DNA of 64,000 bases, from the NCBI GenBank assembly GCA_017457225.1, contig JAFTHW010000011.1, forward strand, positions 1 through 64,000, read 5' to 3'. Position numbers and translations under genes: made by a program. Positions within the stretch are counted from its first letter, which is position 1, and each line of letters begins with the position of its first letter. Below, in pieces: positions 52,701 through 61,100 of this stretch. This DNA is from Clostridia bacterium (GTDB lineage Bacteria; Bacillota; Clostridia; Christensenellales; Borkfalkiaceae). The notes under the pieces are model-generated. The model saw only the letters and a program-made list of their open reading frames with translations, was not told where the DNA came from and did no database searches.

Positions 52701-54527
52701 TCAAATTACAATCTTTACAAATCGGTCTACGTTATTGAAATCTTTGATGATCATCGAATAGGAACAGCCTTTGAAGAATTTAACGACCTCCGCCGCCTGC
52801 CCTACGCCCACTTCCATCAAAATCGAACCGCCGCGGTTGAGATATTTCCCCGCTTCCTGCGCAATACGGCGGTAGAAATCCAGCCCGTCCGCGCCGCCGT
52901 CCAAAGCCAGACGCGGCTCGTACTCTTTCACTTCCGTTTGCAACGTCTCAATTTGCTCGGACGGAATATAGGGCGGATTGCTCACGATCAAGTCAAATCT
53001 ACCGCGGATACGGGTAAACAAGTCGGATTGCAGGAACAACACCTCCGCTCCGTTTGCCGCCGCATTCTCTTTGGCAAGCTCCAACGCCTCCGCGCTGATA
53101 TCCGTCGCCGTCACTTTGACGGGACGATTGGTCTTTAAAAGTTCGTTATACACCGCAATCGCAATCGCGCCGCTGCCCGTACAAAGGTCCAAAATCTGGT
53201 TTCCCTCTTCCGCCGCGCCGATGACGAGCTGCGCCAGCTCTTCCGTTTCGGGACGGGGAATAAGCACTCGTTCGTCCACCTTGATCTTGTAGCCGTAAAA
53301 TTCCGTATCGCCTATAATATACCAAAGGGGTTTTCCCGTCAAACGCTCGTTTGCGATCTTAACGATCTCTTTCGCCTGCGCCATTTTAATGAGTTGTTCC
53401 TCGGAAGCAACCGCGCTCTTGGGGATTCCCAAAACGATGGCGAAGATCCACTCCGCTTCGTCCTCTTCGATCCCGCTGGACGCAAACCGCTGTTTCGTGT
53501 TTTTGAGTAGAGTTCCCATTCTGCCCGAAGTTGCGAACACTCTTTCGGGAATGCTTTCGTCCGCATCCATCGCAAGTACGGTTTCAAACGCCTTGATCGC
53601 GCATTCGATCATTCCGTCCTCAGGCTCTTTCGTCGTCAGTCTTTGGAGTAGCAACCCGGGGATTTTGAATACGTAGAAAAATTTACTCTCCGTCTTCGCC
53701 AACAGTTTCAACACTTCATACGAAACGCCCGCCACGATGGGGAGCATTAAAATTTTGAGCCCGAATCGAATGAGTTTATTCCATTTCGCGCTGGAAACGT
53801 AGAGCCACTCGGCTGCTACGACGTTTACGAGTGAAAATACGAGAATACTCACGATCATCACTAGGAACAAAAACGTCGTTCCGCAACGGTCGTGTACCCT
53901 CGAACAGCCGCGCACGTTCTCCACCGTCAGTTCCTTGCCCTCTTCGTAGCAAGTGATCGTCTTATGTTCCGCGCCGTGACACATAAATACGCGCCGTAAA
54001 TCGGGAATGAGAGAGATCAGCAAAATATACGCCACAAAAATCAACAAGCGTATTCCCCCCTCGATGAGGTTAAACCACAGTCCGTCCAATCCGCCGCTCG
54101 TACCCTCGAACGGTAAAAATCCCGTCACGAATTGAGGCAACGCGATAAAAATGAGCAACGCAAGCGCCACGCCGAGCACGACCGCCACGGTATTGATCAC
54201 GGCGTTGAGATTGATTTTATGCTTTTCCTGAAGCCATTTTTCCGCTTTGCTCGGCTGTTCGTCGTCGGGCATCGCCACGTCCGCGCTTCGCATCAACACT
54301 CGATTCCCGTCGATGAGCGACGTTACGAAATTGATCATACCGCGGATAATGGGCAAACGGGAGAATTTACTCCGTTTTTCGGGCGGAGTCAACCGCTCGG
54401 ATTCGATCTGAATCTCTCCCTCGGGGTCGCGAACGGCAGTGGCCATCGCGCGTTTTCCGCGCATCATAACTCCTTCAATGACCGCCTGACCGCCTATATA
54501 CGTACACGTTTTTTTGTTCTCTTTCAT
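52701..54527 (-). CDS. prmC: DUF1385 membrane protein fused to release factor methyltransferase PrmC
   Basis: The 608-residue protein joins two normally separate neighbours. Residues 1-320 are DUF1385: GGQAVIEGVMMRG (12-24), four or so membrane segments, FMCHGAEHKTI and TTKEPEDGMIE. Residues 335-608 are PrmC: DLCTGSGAIA (447-456) for SAM and NPPYIP (517-522) for the glutamine of GGQ. PrmC N5-methylates that glutamine in release factors. The frame is continuous with no stop or internal start at the junction that I can see. Confidence 0.9.
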   Translation of the reverse strand: MKENKKTCTYIGGQAVIEGVMMRGKRAMATAVRDPEGEIQIESERLTPPEKRSKFSRLPIIRGMINFVTSLIDGNRVLMRSADVAMPDDEQPSKAEKWLQEKHKINLNAVINTVAVVLGVALALLIFIALPQFVTGFLPFEGTSGGLDGLWFNLIEGGIRLLIFVAYILLISLIPDLRRVFMCHGAEHKTITCYEEGKELTVENVRGCSRVHDRCGTTFLFLVMIVSILVFSLVNVVAAEWLYVSSAKWNKLIRFGLKILMLPIVAGVSYEVLKLLAKTESKFFYVFKIPGLLLQRLTTKEPEDGMIECAIKAFETVLAMDADESIPERVFATSGRMGTLLKNTKQRFASSGIEEDEAEWIFAIVLGIPKSAVASEEQLIKMAQAKEIVKIANERLTGKPLWYIIGDTEFYGYKIKVDERVLIPRPETEELAQLVIGAAEEGNQILDLCTGSGAIAIAVYNELLKTNRPVKVTATDISAEALELAKENAAANGAEVLFLQSDLFTRIRGRFDLIVSNPPYIPSEQIETLQTEVKEYEPRLALDGGADGLDFYRRIAQEAGKYLNRGGSILMEVGVGQAAEVVKFFKGCSYSMIIKDFNNVDRFVKIVI

Positions 54528-54570
54528 TTTGAATACCTATCTCAATATTGTATGCGTAAAAACAAAGAAA

Positions 54571-54597
54571 GGCTTTAAGATGCGCAATCTTAAAGCC
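54571..54597 (-). terminator. Terminator of rpmE
   Basis: GGCTTTAAGAT pairs with ATCTTAAAGCC around a short loop, followed by a T-rich tract on the minus strand, 13 bases after the rpmE stop. Confidence 0.75.
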
Positions 54598-54610
54598 CCG
54601 GTTTAACCAA

Positions 54611-54814
54611 TTATAAGCCGTATCTCTTCTTGAATTTATCGATACGTCCACCGGTATCAACCAACTTTTGCTTACCCGTAAAGAAAGGATGGCAGTTACT
54701 GCAGATATCCACTTTCAATACGTCGCCCTCTTTCGTCGTACCCGTTTTAAAGGTAGCGCCGCAAGCGCAAGTAACAGTTACTTCGTGATATTTGGGATGT
54801 ATATCAGCTTTCAT
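54611..54814 (-). CDS. rpmE: Ribosomal protein bL31
   Basis: This 67-residue zinc-binding form starts [12 protein letters not shown], with CACGATF and CSNCHPF supplying four cysteines. Start 54814 follows GAGGTG by 6 bases; a GTG 3 codons upstream is less likely. A terminator separates it from the DUF1385-prmC gene. Confidence 0.96.
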   Translation of the reverse strand: MKADIHPKYHEVTVTCACGATFKTGTTKEGDVLKVDICSNCHPFFTGKQKLVDTGGRIDKFKKRYGL

Positions 54815-55041
54815 TCTTTTCACCTCGCTGTTATTTTTCTTTCAACACTCCCCAATTATATATCTTTTTTTTATCCTCGTCAACTGTTTTTGAGCGGAAT
54901 TTATAAAAAATACTTGCAAATTTCTTGAAAATAGTTTATACTAATCTTACCTTGTGGAAAAAAAGGGCGTTCCCCTCTTTTCCCAAACGGATTTTAGAAG
55001 TATAAACGCGAACAAAACGTAAGGAGACGGTTTTTGAATCT

Positions 55042-56040
55042 ATGAAAATCTGGCAGTTGGCTTATCCCCACAATTTACAGCACGTCAGCGCTCCCGATTT
55101 AAAACGTACGGAAGATAAAGTAAAGGTCAAGATCACCAAAGCGCTCGTCACCGAATCGGACGTCAACGTCTATTCGGGCGCGCTCAAGGTCAAAGCGCCC
55201 TTTATCCCCGGTCGTTTCGCTATCGGGCAAGTGACGGAAGCGGGCGCGGATTCCTTTATTAAAAAAGGCGAACGCGTATATCTTGCCGGCGTGACGGAAG
55301 ACGAATCTTCCCCCGACGGATTGAAAGTGGCAGGCGAAACGTCGGACGGATTCTACCGTGATTTCGTATTGGCGGGTATGGACGACGTCTATCCCCTCCC
55401 CGCTTCGGTTTCGGATGAAGCCGCGTTCCTCATCGACGCCATCGCGCTTGCGGAACGGATCGTAGACGAAATGCACGTCTCGGTCGGTCAGCATATCCTC
55501 GTGCTCGGCGGCGGACTGTACGGCAACGTCTTGTGCCAGATCCTGATCTACCACCGCGCCGTACCCATTCTCGCAGACAACAATGCAGAACGCCTTGCCC
55601 GCGCGAAAAAGAGCGGTATCTATTACACGTTCCCCAACGACGAAACGTTGAAACAGAACGTAACCAACGTCACAGGCGGTAAAATGGCGGACGGAGCGGT
55701 TTATCTCGCATTCTCCAACCGTATCGAGCCGTCCATACTCTTCCCTCTTTTAAAACGGGACGCGTACGTAGCGTTTTGCGCGTTCACGGGTAAGAGCCTG
55801 CACGTCAACCTCGAATACGCGCTCAAAAACAACGTCACGATCAAGGGATTTACGGAAAGTAGAGAATTCGTTTCCACCGCCATCAATCTTTTGGCGAACA
55901 AAGCGGTCAATTTCTCCGAATTCCCCTACCGTAGCTTTAAGGAAGAAGAGCTTCCCCATCTTCTCGAAAAATACGCGCAGACTTTGAGTAGCGGAGCCAA
56001 TCTTCCCGAAGAAATGGACGTCGTAAAATTTATTTTCTAA
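55042..56040 (+). CDS. Medium-chain dehydrogenase/reductase-like protein lacking zinc ligands
   Basis: This 332-residue MDR fold has an N-terminal GroES-like domain and a Rossmann domain with LVLGGGLYGNV. The usual catalytic zinc ligands (Cys, GHE, Cys) and the four structural cysteines are absent: the GHExxG position reads GRFAIG. So it is zinc-independent or not an alcohol dehydrogenase. AAGGAG lies 15 bases before the ATG, unusually far. It is 11 bases upstream of yfcE. Confidence 0.75.
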   Translation: MKIWQLAYPHNLQHVSAPDLKRTEDKVKVKITKALVTESDVNVYSGALKVKAPFIPGRFAIGQVTEAGADSFIKKGERVYLAGVTEDESSPDGLKVAGETSDGFYRDFVLAGMDDVYPLPASVSDEAAFLIDAIALAERIVDEMHVSVGQHILVLGGGLYGNVLCQILIYHRAVPILADNNAERLARAKKSGIYYTFPNDETLKQNVTNVTGGKMADGAVYLAFSNRIEPSILFPLLKRDAYVAFCAFTGKSLHVNLEYALKNNVTIKGFTESREFVSTAINLLANKAVNFSEFPYRSFKEEELPHLLEKYAQTLSSGANLPEEMDVVKFIF

Positions 56041-56051
56041 TCAGGTATCTT

Positions 56052-56603
56052 ATGAATAAGATTTTAATTGCTTCCGACATTCACGGCTCGGCGTATTGGA
56101 GCGAAAAACTCCTTGACGTTTTCCGCTTTCAGGGCGCAAGCCGTCTTCTTTTACTCGGCGATCTTCTGTATCACGGTCCGAGAAACGATCTCCCCCAAGA
56201 TTACGCCCCTAAAAAAGTCTTTGCCTCGCTCAACGCGATAAAAGACAAAATCACCGCCGTACGCGGCAACTGCGACAGCGAAGTAGATCAAATGGTGCTC
56301 GCGTTCCCTATGCTCGCCGATTACGCGATCGTGAGCGAGGGCAGCTGGAACTTATTCGCCACCCACGGTCATCTGTTTAACGAAGCGACTCCGCCCCTTT
56401 TAAACGGCGGCGACGTACTCTTAAACGGGCATTTCCATAAACCCTGTCACAAGAAACTCAGTAGCGGCACCTACTACGTTAATTGCGGCTCGGTTTCCCT
56501 GCCGTTCGACGCAACGCCCCACTCCTGCGTAATTTTTGAAAACGGAACGTTCCGTTGGTTGAATATAGAGAGCGGACAGGTGTTTGACGAACTCGTTTTG
56601 TAA
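56052..56603 (+). CDS. yfcE: YfcE-type metallophosphodiesterase
   Basis: This 183-residue enzyme has the metal motifs SDIHG (8-12), GDLLYHGPRND, RGNCDSE, FATHGH and NGHFH. YfcE-type enzymes hydrolyse phosphodiesters; the natural substrate is unclear. It follows the MDR gene in the same orientation. Confidence 0.88.
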   Translation: MNKILIASDIHGSAYWSEKLLDVFRFQGASRLLLLGDLLYHGPRNDLPQDYAPKKVFASLNAIKDKITAVRGNCDSEVDQMVLAFPMLADYAIVSEGSWNLFATHGHLFNEATPPLLNGGDVLLNGHFHKPCHKKLSSGTYYVNCGSVSLPFDATPHSCVIFENGTFRWLNIESGQVFDELVL

Positions 56604-56689
56604 CCGTTCAACGCATACCTGCCCTACCTTTTGCGGACAACGAAAAATCAACAAAAACGTTTACGGCGGGAATTTTCTGCGCAAAACGC

Positions 56690-57002
56690 TTGACAAATCG
56701 CAAAACGTCGTGATACTATAATACAAACGTAACAAACCGACGAAAAAGAGTAGTACTTTCGTTGATCGGGCAATACAGAGAGCCGCAGGCGGTGGAATTG
56801 CGGTATGCCAAGCGAAAGGAATGGACTTTGGAGGGCAACCCGAACGCGCGAACAGCGTCAGTAGTCGTTGACGGATACTCGCTTCCGTATAAGAGCGAAA
56901 CGTATGACAGTACGTAAAGTGGGCTAAAAAAGCCAATTTGGGTGGCACCGCGGTAGCAATATCGTCCCGAAGAACGGATCATTCCGTACTTCGGGATTTT
57001 TA
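56690..57002 (+). ncRNA. T-box leader, tryptophan-type, upstream of trpB2
   Basis: A promoter with TTGACA (56690-56695) precedes a leader with the AGAGAG motif (56777-56782), and the T-box sequence GGGTGGCACCGCGG (56940-56953). A terminator follows (56965-57002, stem TCCCGAAG/CTTCGGGA and T5). A likely specifier is TGG (56822-56824) in GGAATGGAC, which matches tryptophan. Uncharged tRNA-Trp would pair with the T-box and block the terminator. Confidence 0.88.
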
Positions 57003-57024
57003 TATTCCGAAAGGAGGCGACAAA

Positions 57025-57099
57025 ATGAACGAACAACAGGTTTTCCGATGGCGAGCGCAAGATCTTTTTGAATATCCTTTATTATCCCGCCAAAAATAA
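57025..57099 (+). CDS. 24-residue reading frame after the T-box
   Basis: ATG at 57025 has an excellent ribosome site (AGGAGG). The product MNEQQVFRWRAQDLFE continues for 8 more residues and has one Trp. It ends 26 bases before trpB. It may be a small protein or a translated leader. Confidence 0.45.
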   Translation: MNEQQVFRWRAQDLFEYPLLSRQK

Positions 57100-57125
57100 A
57101 ATCATCAAAACAGGAGAACGTTATT

Positions 57126-58499
57126 ATGCATAAAGAAATCCCTTATAAAATCTATCTCGAAGAAACGGAGCTTCCCCGCCATTGGCTGAATCTGCGCGCG
57201 TTTATGGAAAACAAACCCGCGCCCTTGCTCCACCCCCAAACCTTACAACCGATGACGCAGGAGGATCTTTCCGAAGTCTTTTGCGTGGAACTTGCCAAAC
57301 AGGAACTCGACGACACGACTCCGTATATTGAGATTCCCGAAGAAATCCGTAACTTCTATAAAATGTACCGTCCCGCTCCCCTTGTAAGAGCGTATTGCTT
57401 GGAAAAAGCCTTGGATACGCCCGCGAAAATCTATTATAAATTCGAGGGGAACAACACGAGCGGCTCGCACAAGCTCAACTCCGCGATCGCGCAAGCGTAT
57501 TACGCAAAGAAGCAAGGCTTGAAAGGCGTTACGACGGAAACGGGCGCAGGTCAATGGGGTACGGCGCTGTCTATGGCTTGTTCGTATTTCGGCTTGGATT
57601 GCAAAGTGTATATGGTAAAATGCTCGTACGAGCAAAAACCTTTCCGTAGAGAAGTGATGCGTACCTACGGCGCGAACGTCACTCCCTCCCCCTCCATGAC
57701 CACGAACGTGGGCAGAAAGATTTTGGAAGAATTCCCCGGCACGACGGGAAGCCTCGGTTGCGCCATTTCCGAAGCGGTAGAAACGGCGACGGGTATGGAC
57801 GGCTACCGCTACGTTTTGGGAAGCGTACTCAACCAAGTCCTGCTCCATCAATCGGTGATCGGAATGGAAGCCAAGACCGCGCTGGATAAATACGGCGAAA
57901 AACCCGACGTCATCATCGGTTGCGCGGGCGGCGGGAGCAACCTCGGCGGCTTGATTGCGCCGTTTATGGCGGAAAAATTACAAGGCAAAGCGGACTACCG
58001 TTTTATCGCGGTCGAACCCGCTTCCTGCCCCACGCTCACGCGCGGCAAATACGCTTACGACTACTGCGACACGGGCAAAGTTTGCCCCCTTTCTAAAATG
58101 TATACGCTCGGCTCGGGCTTCATTCCCTCGGCAAGCCACGCAGGCGGACTCCGCTACCACGGTATGACGAGTACCCTTTCGGAGTTATACGATAAAGGCT
58201 TGATGGAAGCGCGCGCGGTGGAACAGACTTCGGTATTCGAGGCGGCGGAACGGTTCGCTCGGGTAGAGGGAATCCTGCCCGCTCCCGAATCCTCCCACGC
58301 GATCAAAGTCGCTATGGACGAAGCAATCAAATGCAAAGAAACGGGCGAAGCGAAAACCATTCTTTTCGGCTTGACGGGTACGGGATATTTCGATATGCTC
58401 TCCTATGAAAAATTCCACGACGGAAAAATGAGCGATTATATCCCCACCGAAGAAGAGCTTGCCAAAGGCTTTGCGGGAATCCCCGAAATTTCCCTTTAA
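57126..58499 (+). CDS. trpB: Tryptophan synthase beta-like protein (TrpB2 type)
   Basis: This 457-residue enzyme makes tryptophan from indole and serine. It is the TrpB2 form: longer than TrpB1, with ETGAGQWG. Lys116 in GSHKLNSA binds PLP and GCAGGGSNLGG holds the phosphate. No trpA or other trp gene is present, so it probably uses free indole. CAGGAG precedes the ATG. The T-box links expression to tRNA-Trp charging. Confidence 0.95.
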   Translation: MHKEIPYKIYLEETELPRHWLNLRAFMENKPAPLLHPQTLQPMTQEDLSEVFCVELAKQELDDTTPYIEIPEEIRNFYKMYRPAPLVRAYCLEKALDTPAKIYYKFEGNNTSGSHKLNSAIAQAYYAKKQGLKGVTTETGAGQWGTALSMACSYFGLDCKVYMVKCSYEQKPFRREVMRTYGANVTPSPSMTTNVGRKILEEFPGTTGSLGCAISEAVETATGMDGYRYVLGSVLNQVLLHQSVIGMEAKTALDKYGEKPDVIIGCAGGGSNLGGLIAPFMAEKLQGKADYRFIAVEPASCPTLTRGKYAYDYCDTGKVCPLSKMYTLGSGFIPSASHAGGLRYHGMTSTLSELYDKGLMEARAVEQTSVFEAAERFARVEGILPAPESSHAIKVAMDEAIKCKETGEAKTILFGLTGTGYFDMLSYEKFHDGKMSDYIPTEEELAKGFAGIPEISL

Positions 58500-58519
58500 A
58501 AAATCGAACTTTTAACAGA

Positions 58520-58551
58520 AAAACACTTGCGGTCACCCGCAAGTGTTTTTG
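58520..58551 (+). terminator. Terminator of trpB
   Basis: AAAACACTTGCGG pairs with CCGCAAGTGTTTT, followed by T. Confidence 0.85.
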
Positions 58552-58806
58552 TCGTTGGGAGTCGTTTTTTGTCGAATGCAAACTTTGTTCCATATTGTAG
58601 GATTTCTACGTAAACCGAGCCGTTTCCCCTCTCGGCTTGTCGAAATCCGTCTTTTGCGGCTACCCGCATATCTCGGAACTTGCATACGACTTATTTCCCG
58701 TTTTTTCGAGCGTCGAATTCTGTCAAATGCCGAACAGGGCATATAAAAACCAAAAGAAACAAGTCGGCGTTTTCGCCGACTTGTTCGCTTTTTATTCATC
58801 ACTGTC
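58552..58806. other. Intergenic stretch with a terminator for the lipoprotein gene
   Basis: From 58552 to 58757 I see no convincing gene. At 58758-58786 AACAAGTCGGCG pairs with CGCCGACTTGTT, with a T-rich minus-strand tail, and serves as terminator of the next gene. Confidence 0.5.
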
Positions 58807-60231
58807 TTACAATACTTTTTGTCCGTCTTTCGTGTAGAGTACGCCGTCTACGGACTTATACGCTTCATTCTCGGGATCTACCTCGAATTTGCACCCCACA
58901 TTCCCCGCATAAAAAGCGATTTTGTCTATCTTCGCCACCGTTTTGGGGATCGTAACCCTTTGCAACGATGGGCAATATCCAATCAAGTTGGCTCCGATCT
59001 CCGTAACTCCTTCGGGGATCAAAATCTCCGTCGGCGCGCCTTTGATTGCTAAATTCGCAGGCACATATTTCGTTTGCGAATGGAACGTTAATGACTCGCT
59101 CACCGTCTCGATTTGTCCAACGGGAGCAAAATATTTATTGCTGACCGTCGATACATAATAGAAATTTTCGTATTCAGCCAACCCGCTCCAATCCAGCGAG
59201 GAAATCGCGCTGATAGAAATCTTCTGTAACGTATCGGGAAATACCATCATTTGCAAATTCCGGCACCCAACAAACGCGGACGCTTCCACCTCCGTCAATC
59301 GACTGTTTTCGGGAAAAACAATCGATTCTAACGTAGAATACTTGAACGCTTTCCTTTGGATCATCGTCACTTCCGAAGGGAGTTCAAAAGTCGTTTCCGT
59401 CTTCCCCGCCGCGTATTGAATGAATTTCGTTCCGTCCTTGCTATACACGTTCCCGTCTATGGATTTAAAATAGGGATTGTTCTCCGCCACCGAAATTCTT
59501 TCTATGCTGCTGTCATCCCCAAAGTTTCCAAAAGATTTTACTGTGGAAGATAAATGCAATTCTTTCAAGTTATCACAATAACTAAACACCTCTTCTTGAA
59601 TCTCTTCCACTCCCTCGGGAATCACAACGGTTTCTACGGCTGTCCCCTCCAGCGTTTCGTCTTGTATCACTTTTAGCGAAGCGGGAAATTCAATTTCCTT
59701 TAAGTTATCGCAAAACGAGAAAGCGCCGGCTCCCAATGATTCCAATTTATCGGGCAAATCGATGGTTTTCAGCTGAGAGCTACGAAACGCGTCTGCTCCA
59801 ATTTTCACGATAGAATCGGGTAATTTGATTTCCTCGAATTCGCCCTGCGCAAAAGCTTCCTCGCCGATTTCCACGATGGTATCGGGCAACGTAATTTTTA
59901 CGATCCCCGATCTTCCGTTGGCAAAAGCTACGGGATAGAATCCGCAATCTGCGATTTTGGTCACGGGCAACCCTCTATATTCCGCAGGAATGACCACTTC
60001 TCTTCTAGCTGGCGCATAGGCAAAATCCGTCCAATAAACCGAGTAGCTTTGCCCGTCTTCGTTCAGCGTATATCCCAAATGTCCGGTGTCCATAATCCCG
60101 TCGCTATGTATTAGGAAGTAACAAGCGCCGCAACCCACCGCGCACGCCGTACAAGCGCCACAACCCGAGATTACAAAACAAAAAGCCAACATCAAAACGG
60201 CAAATACGCCTCTGATCCATTTCCTTTTCAC
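58807..60231 (-). CDS. Leucine-rich repeat (BspA-type) surface lipoprotein
   Basis: The N-terminus has a basic start, a hydrophobic stretch and the lipobox ISGC with Cys24, so it is exported and lipid-anchored. A cysteine-rich stretch (CGACTACAVGCGAC) follows. The rest has BspA-type leucine-rich repeats of about 22 residues (LPDTIVEIGEEAF, LPDSIVKIGADAF, LPDKLESLGAGAF). Such proteins bind host or cell-surface ligands. GTG start with AAAGGAG. 474 residues. Confidence 0.9.
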   Translation of the reverse strand: MKRKWIRGVFAVLMLAFCFVISGCGACTACAVGCGACYFLIHSDGIMDTGHLGYTLNEDGQSYSVYWTDFAYAPARREVVIPAEYRGLPVTKIADCGFYPVAFANGRSGIVKITLPDTIVEIGEEAFAQGEFEEIKLPDSIVKIGADAFRSSQLKTIDLPDKLESLGAGAFSFCDNLKEIEFPASLKVIQDETLEGTAVETVVIPEGVEEIQEEVFSYCDNLKELHLSSTVKSFGNFGDDSSIERISVAENNPYFKSIDGNVYSKDGTKFIQYAAGKTETTFELPSEVTMIQRKAFKYSTLESIVFPENSRLTEVEASAFVGCRNLQMMVFPDTLQKISISAISSLDWSGLAEYENFYYVSTVSNKYFAPVGQIETVSESLTFHSQTKYVPANLAIKGAPTEILIPEGVTEIGANLIGYCPSLQRVTIPKTVAKIDKIAFYAGNVGCKFEVDPENEAYKSVDGVLYTKDGQKVL

Positions 60232-60269
60232 GGCTTTCTCTCCTTTTCTTTATTATATATTACGTCCTA

Positions 60270-60298
60270 ATTCTATCACAACTTTCTTATTTTGTCAA
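60270..60298 (-). promoter_or_regulatory. Promoter of the lipoprotein gene
   Basis: On the minus strand TTGACA (60293-60298), 17 bases, TAGAAT (60270-60275). Confidence 0.6.
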
Positions 60299-60362
60299 TA
60301 TTCTTTCCTTTTTTTGCCATTCGTAAAAAATACTCCCTAATCCATAGGGAGTAGAACCGAAT

Positions 60363-60980
60363 TTACGTTCGTTCGTTTTTTTGTTTTTCTCGCTCGGCTT
60401 TGGAAAATCTGCATCCGCAAAAATCCTGTCTGTACAAGCCGTATTCTTTGGAAAGCTCCAAAGAACGGGAGTATCCGCCCTGCTTTTTAAAATCGGAAAA
60501 AAGATAATTCAATCCGTACCTGCCCCCTATCTTTTCCCCAAGTTCATTCAACCAATCCGCGTTCTTATAAGGGCTTAACGTCAATGTCGTGCAAAAATAA
60601 GAAAAGCCGCGCTCTTTCGCCTCTTCCGCCGTCTTTTCCAGCCGCAACGCATAACAGCGGTAGCAGCGTTTTCCGCGCTCGGGCTCGTTCTCCAATCCCG
60701 CCGCGATGGTTTCAAACGCGGTCTTGTCGTGATCGCAATCGAGAAACTCCGCCCAACCCGTTTGCTGTAAAAAGCGGATTTGTTCGGCTTTGCGTTTCTC
60801 GTACTCCCCCTCTTCGTCGATGTTGGGATTATAATAGAGCACCGTTACCTTGAAATGCTCTTTTAGCCGTTCCAAGCACGCGGAAGAACAGGGCGCGCAA
60901 CAACTGTGTAAAAGCAATCGCTCCCCTTTTTCAATGTTTGCGAGCTGTTCGCCGCCTTTTTTGTCGTAATTGGTCTTCAT
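60363..60980 (-). CDS. queH: Epoxyqueuosine reductase QueH
   Basis: QueH makes queuosine in tRNA from epoxyqueuosine. The 205-residue protein has the cysteine motifs LHSCCAPCS (Cys27, 28, 31), RCYRCY and DFCGCRFS that hold an Fe-S cluster. The start at 60980 matches the usual N-terminal extension of Bacillota QueH. The promoter ends only 6 bases before the ATG and no ribosome site is seen, so the mRNA appears leaderless. Confidence 0.93.
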   Translation of the reverse strand: MKTNYDKKGGEQLANIEKGERLLLHSCCAPCSSACLERLKEHFKVTVLYYNPNIDEEGEYEKRKAEQIRFLQQTGWAEFLDCDHDKTAFETIAAGLENEPERGKRCYRCYALRLEKTAEEAKERGFSYFCTTLTLSPYKNADWLNELGEKIGGRYGLNYLFSDFKKQGGYSRSLELSKEYGLYRQDFCGCRFSKAEREKQKNERT

Positions 60981-60986
60981 ACTTTC

Positions 60987-61015
60987 ATTATACCCCTTTT
61001 GTCCGCGCTTGTCAA
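60987..61015 (-). promoter_or_regulatory. Leaderless promoter of queH
   Basis: On the minus strand TTGACA (61010-61015), 17 bases, TATAAT (60987-60992), then 6 bases and ATG. The start of transcription would fall at or next to the A of the ATG. Confidence 0.75.
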
Positions 61016-61064
61016 TCCCCGATCGGCGCTACCTTTCGTTTTTTGGAAAACACTCCGCTTTTCC

Positions 61065-61094
61065 TTGACAAAATCCACGAAAAATTTATATAAT
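61065..61094 (+). promoter_or_regulatory. Leaderless promoter of the THUMP methyltransferase gene
   Basis: TTGACA (61065-61070), 18 bases, TATAAT (61089-61094), then 6 bases and ATG at 61101. It is the mirror of the queH promoter. Confidence 0.75.
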
Positions 61095-61100
61095 GTACGT

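Noticed and set aside
60999..61100. Extended TTG start for the THUMP methyltransferase
   Set aside because: The extension contains the promoter and adds residues unlike the family; the ATG at 61101 fits the THUMP start.
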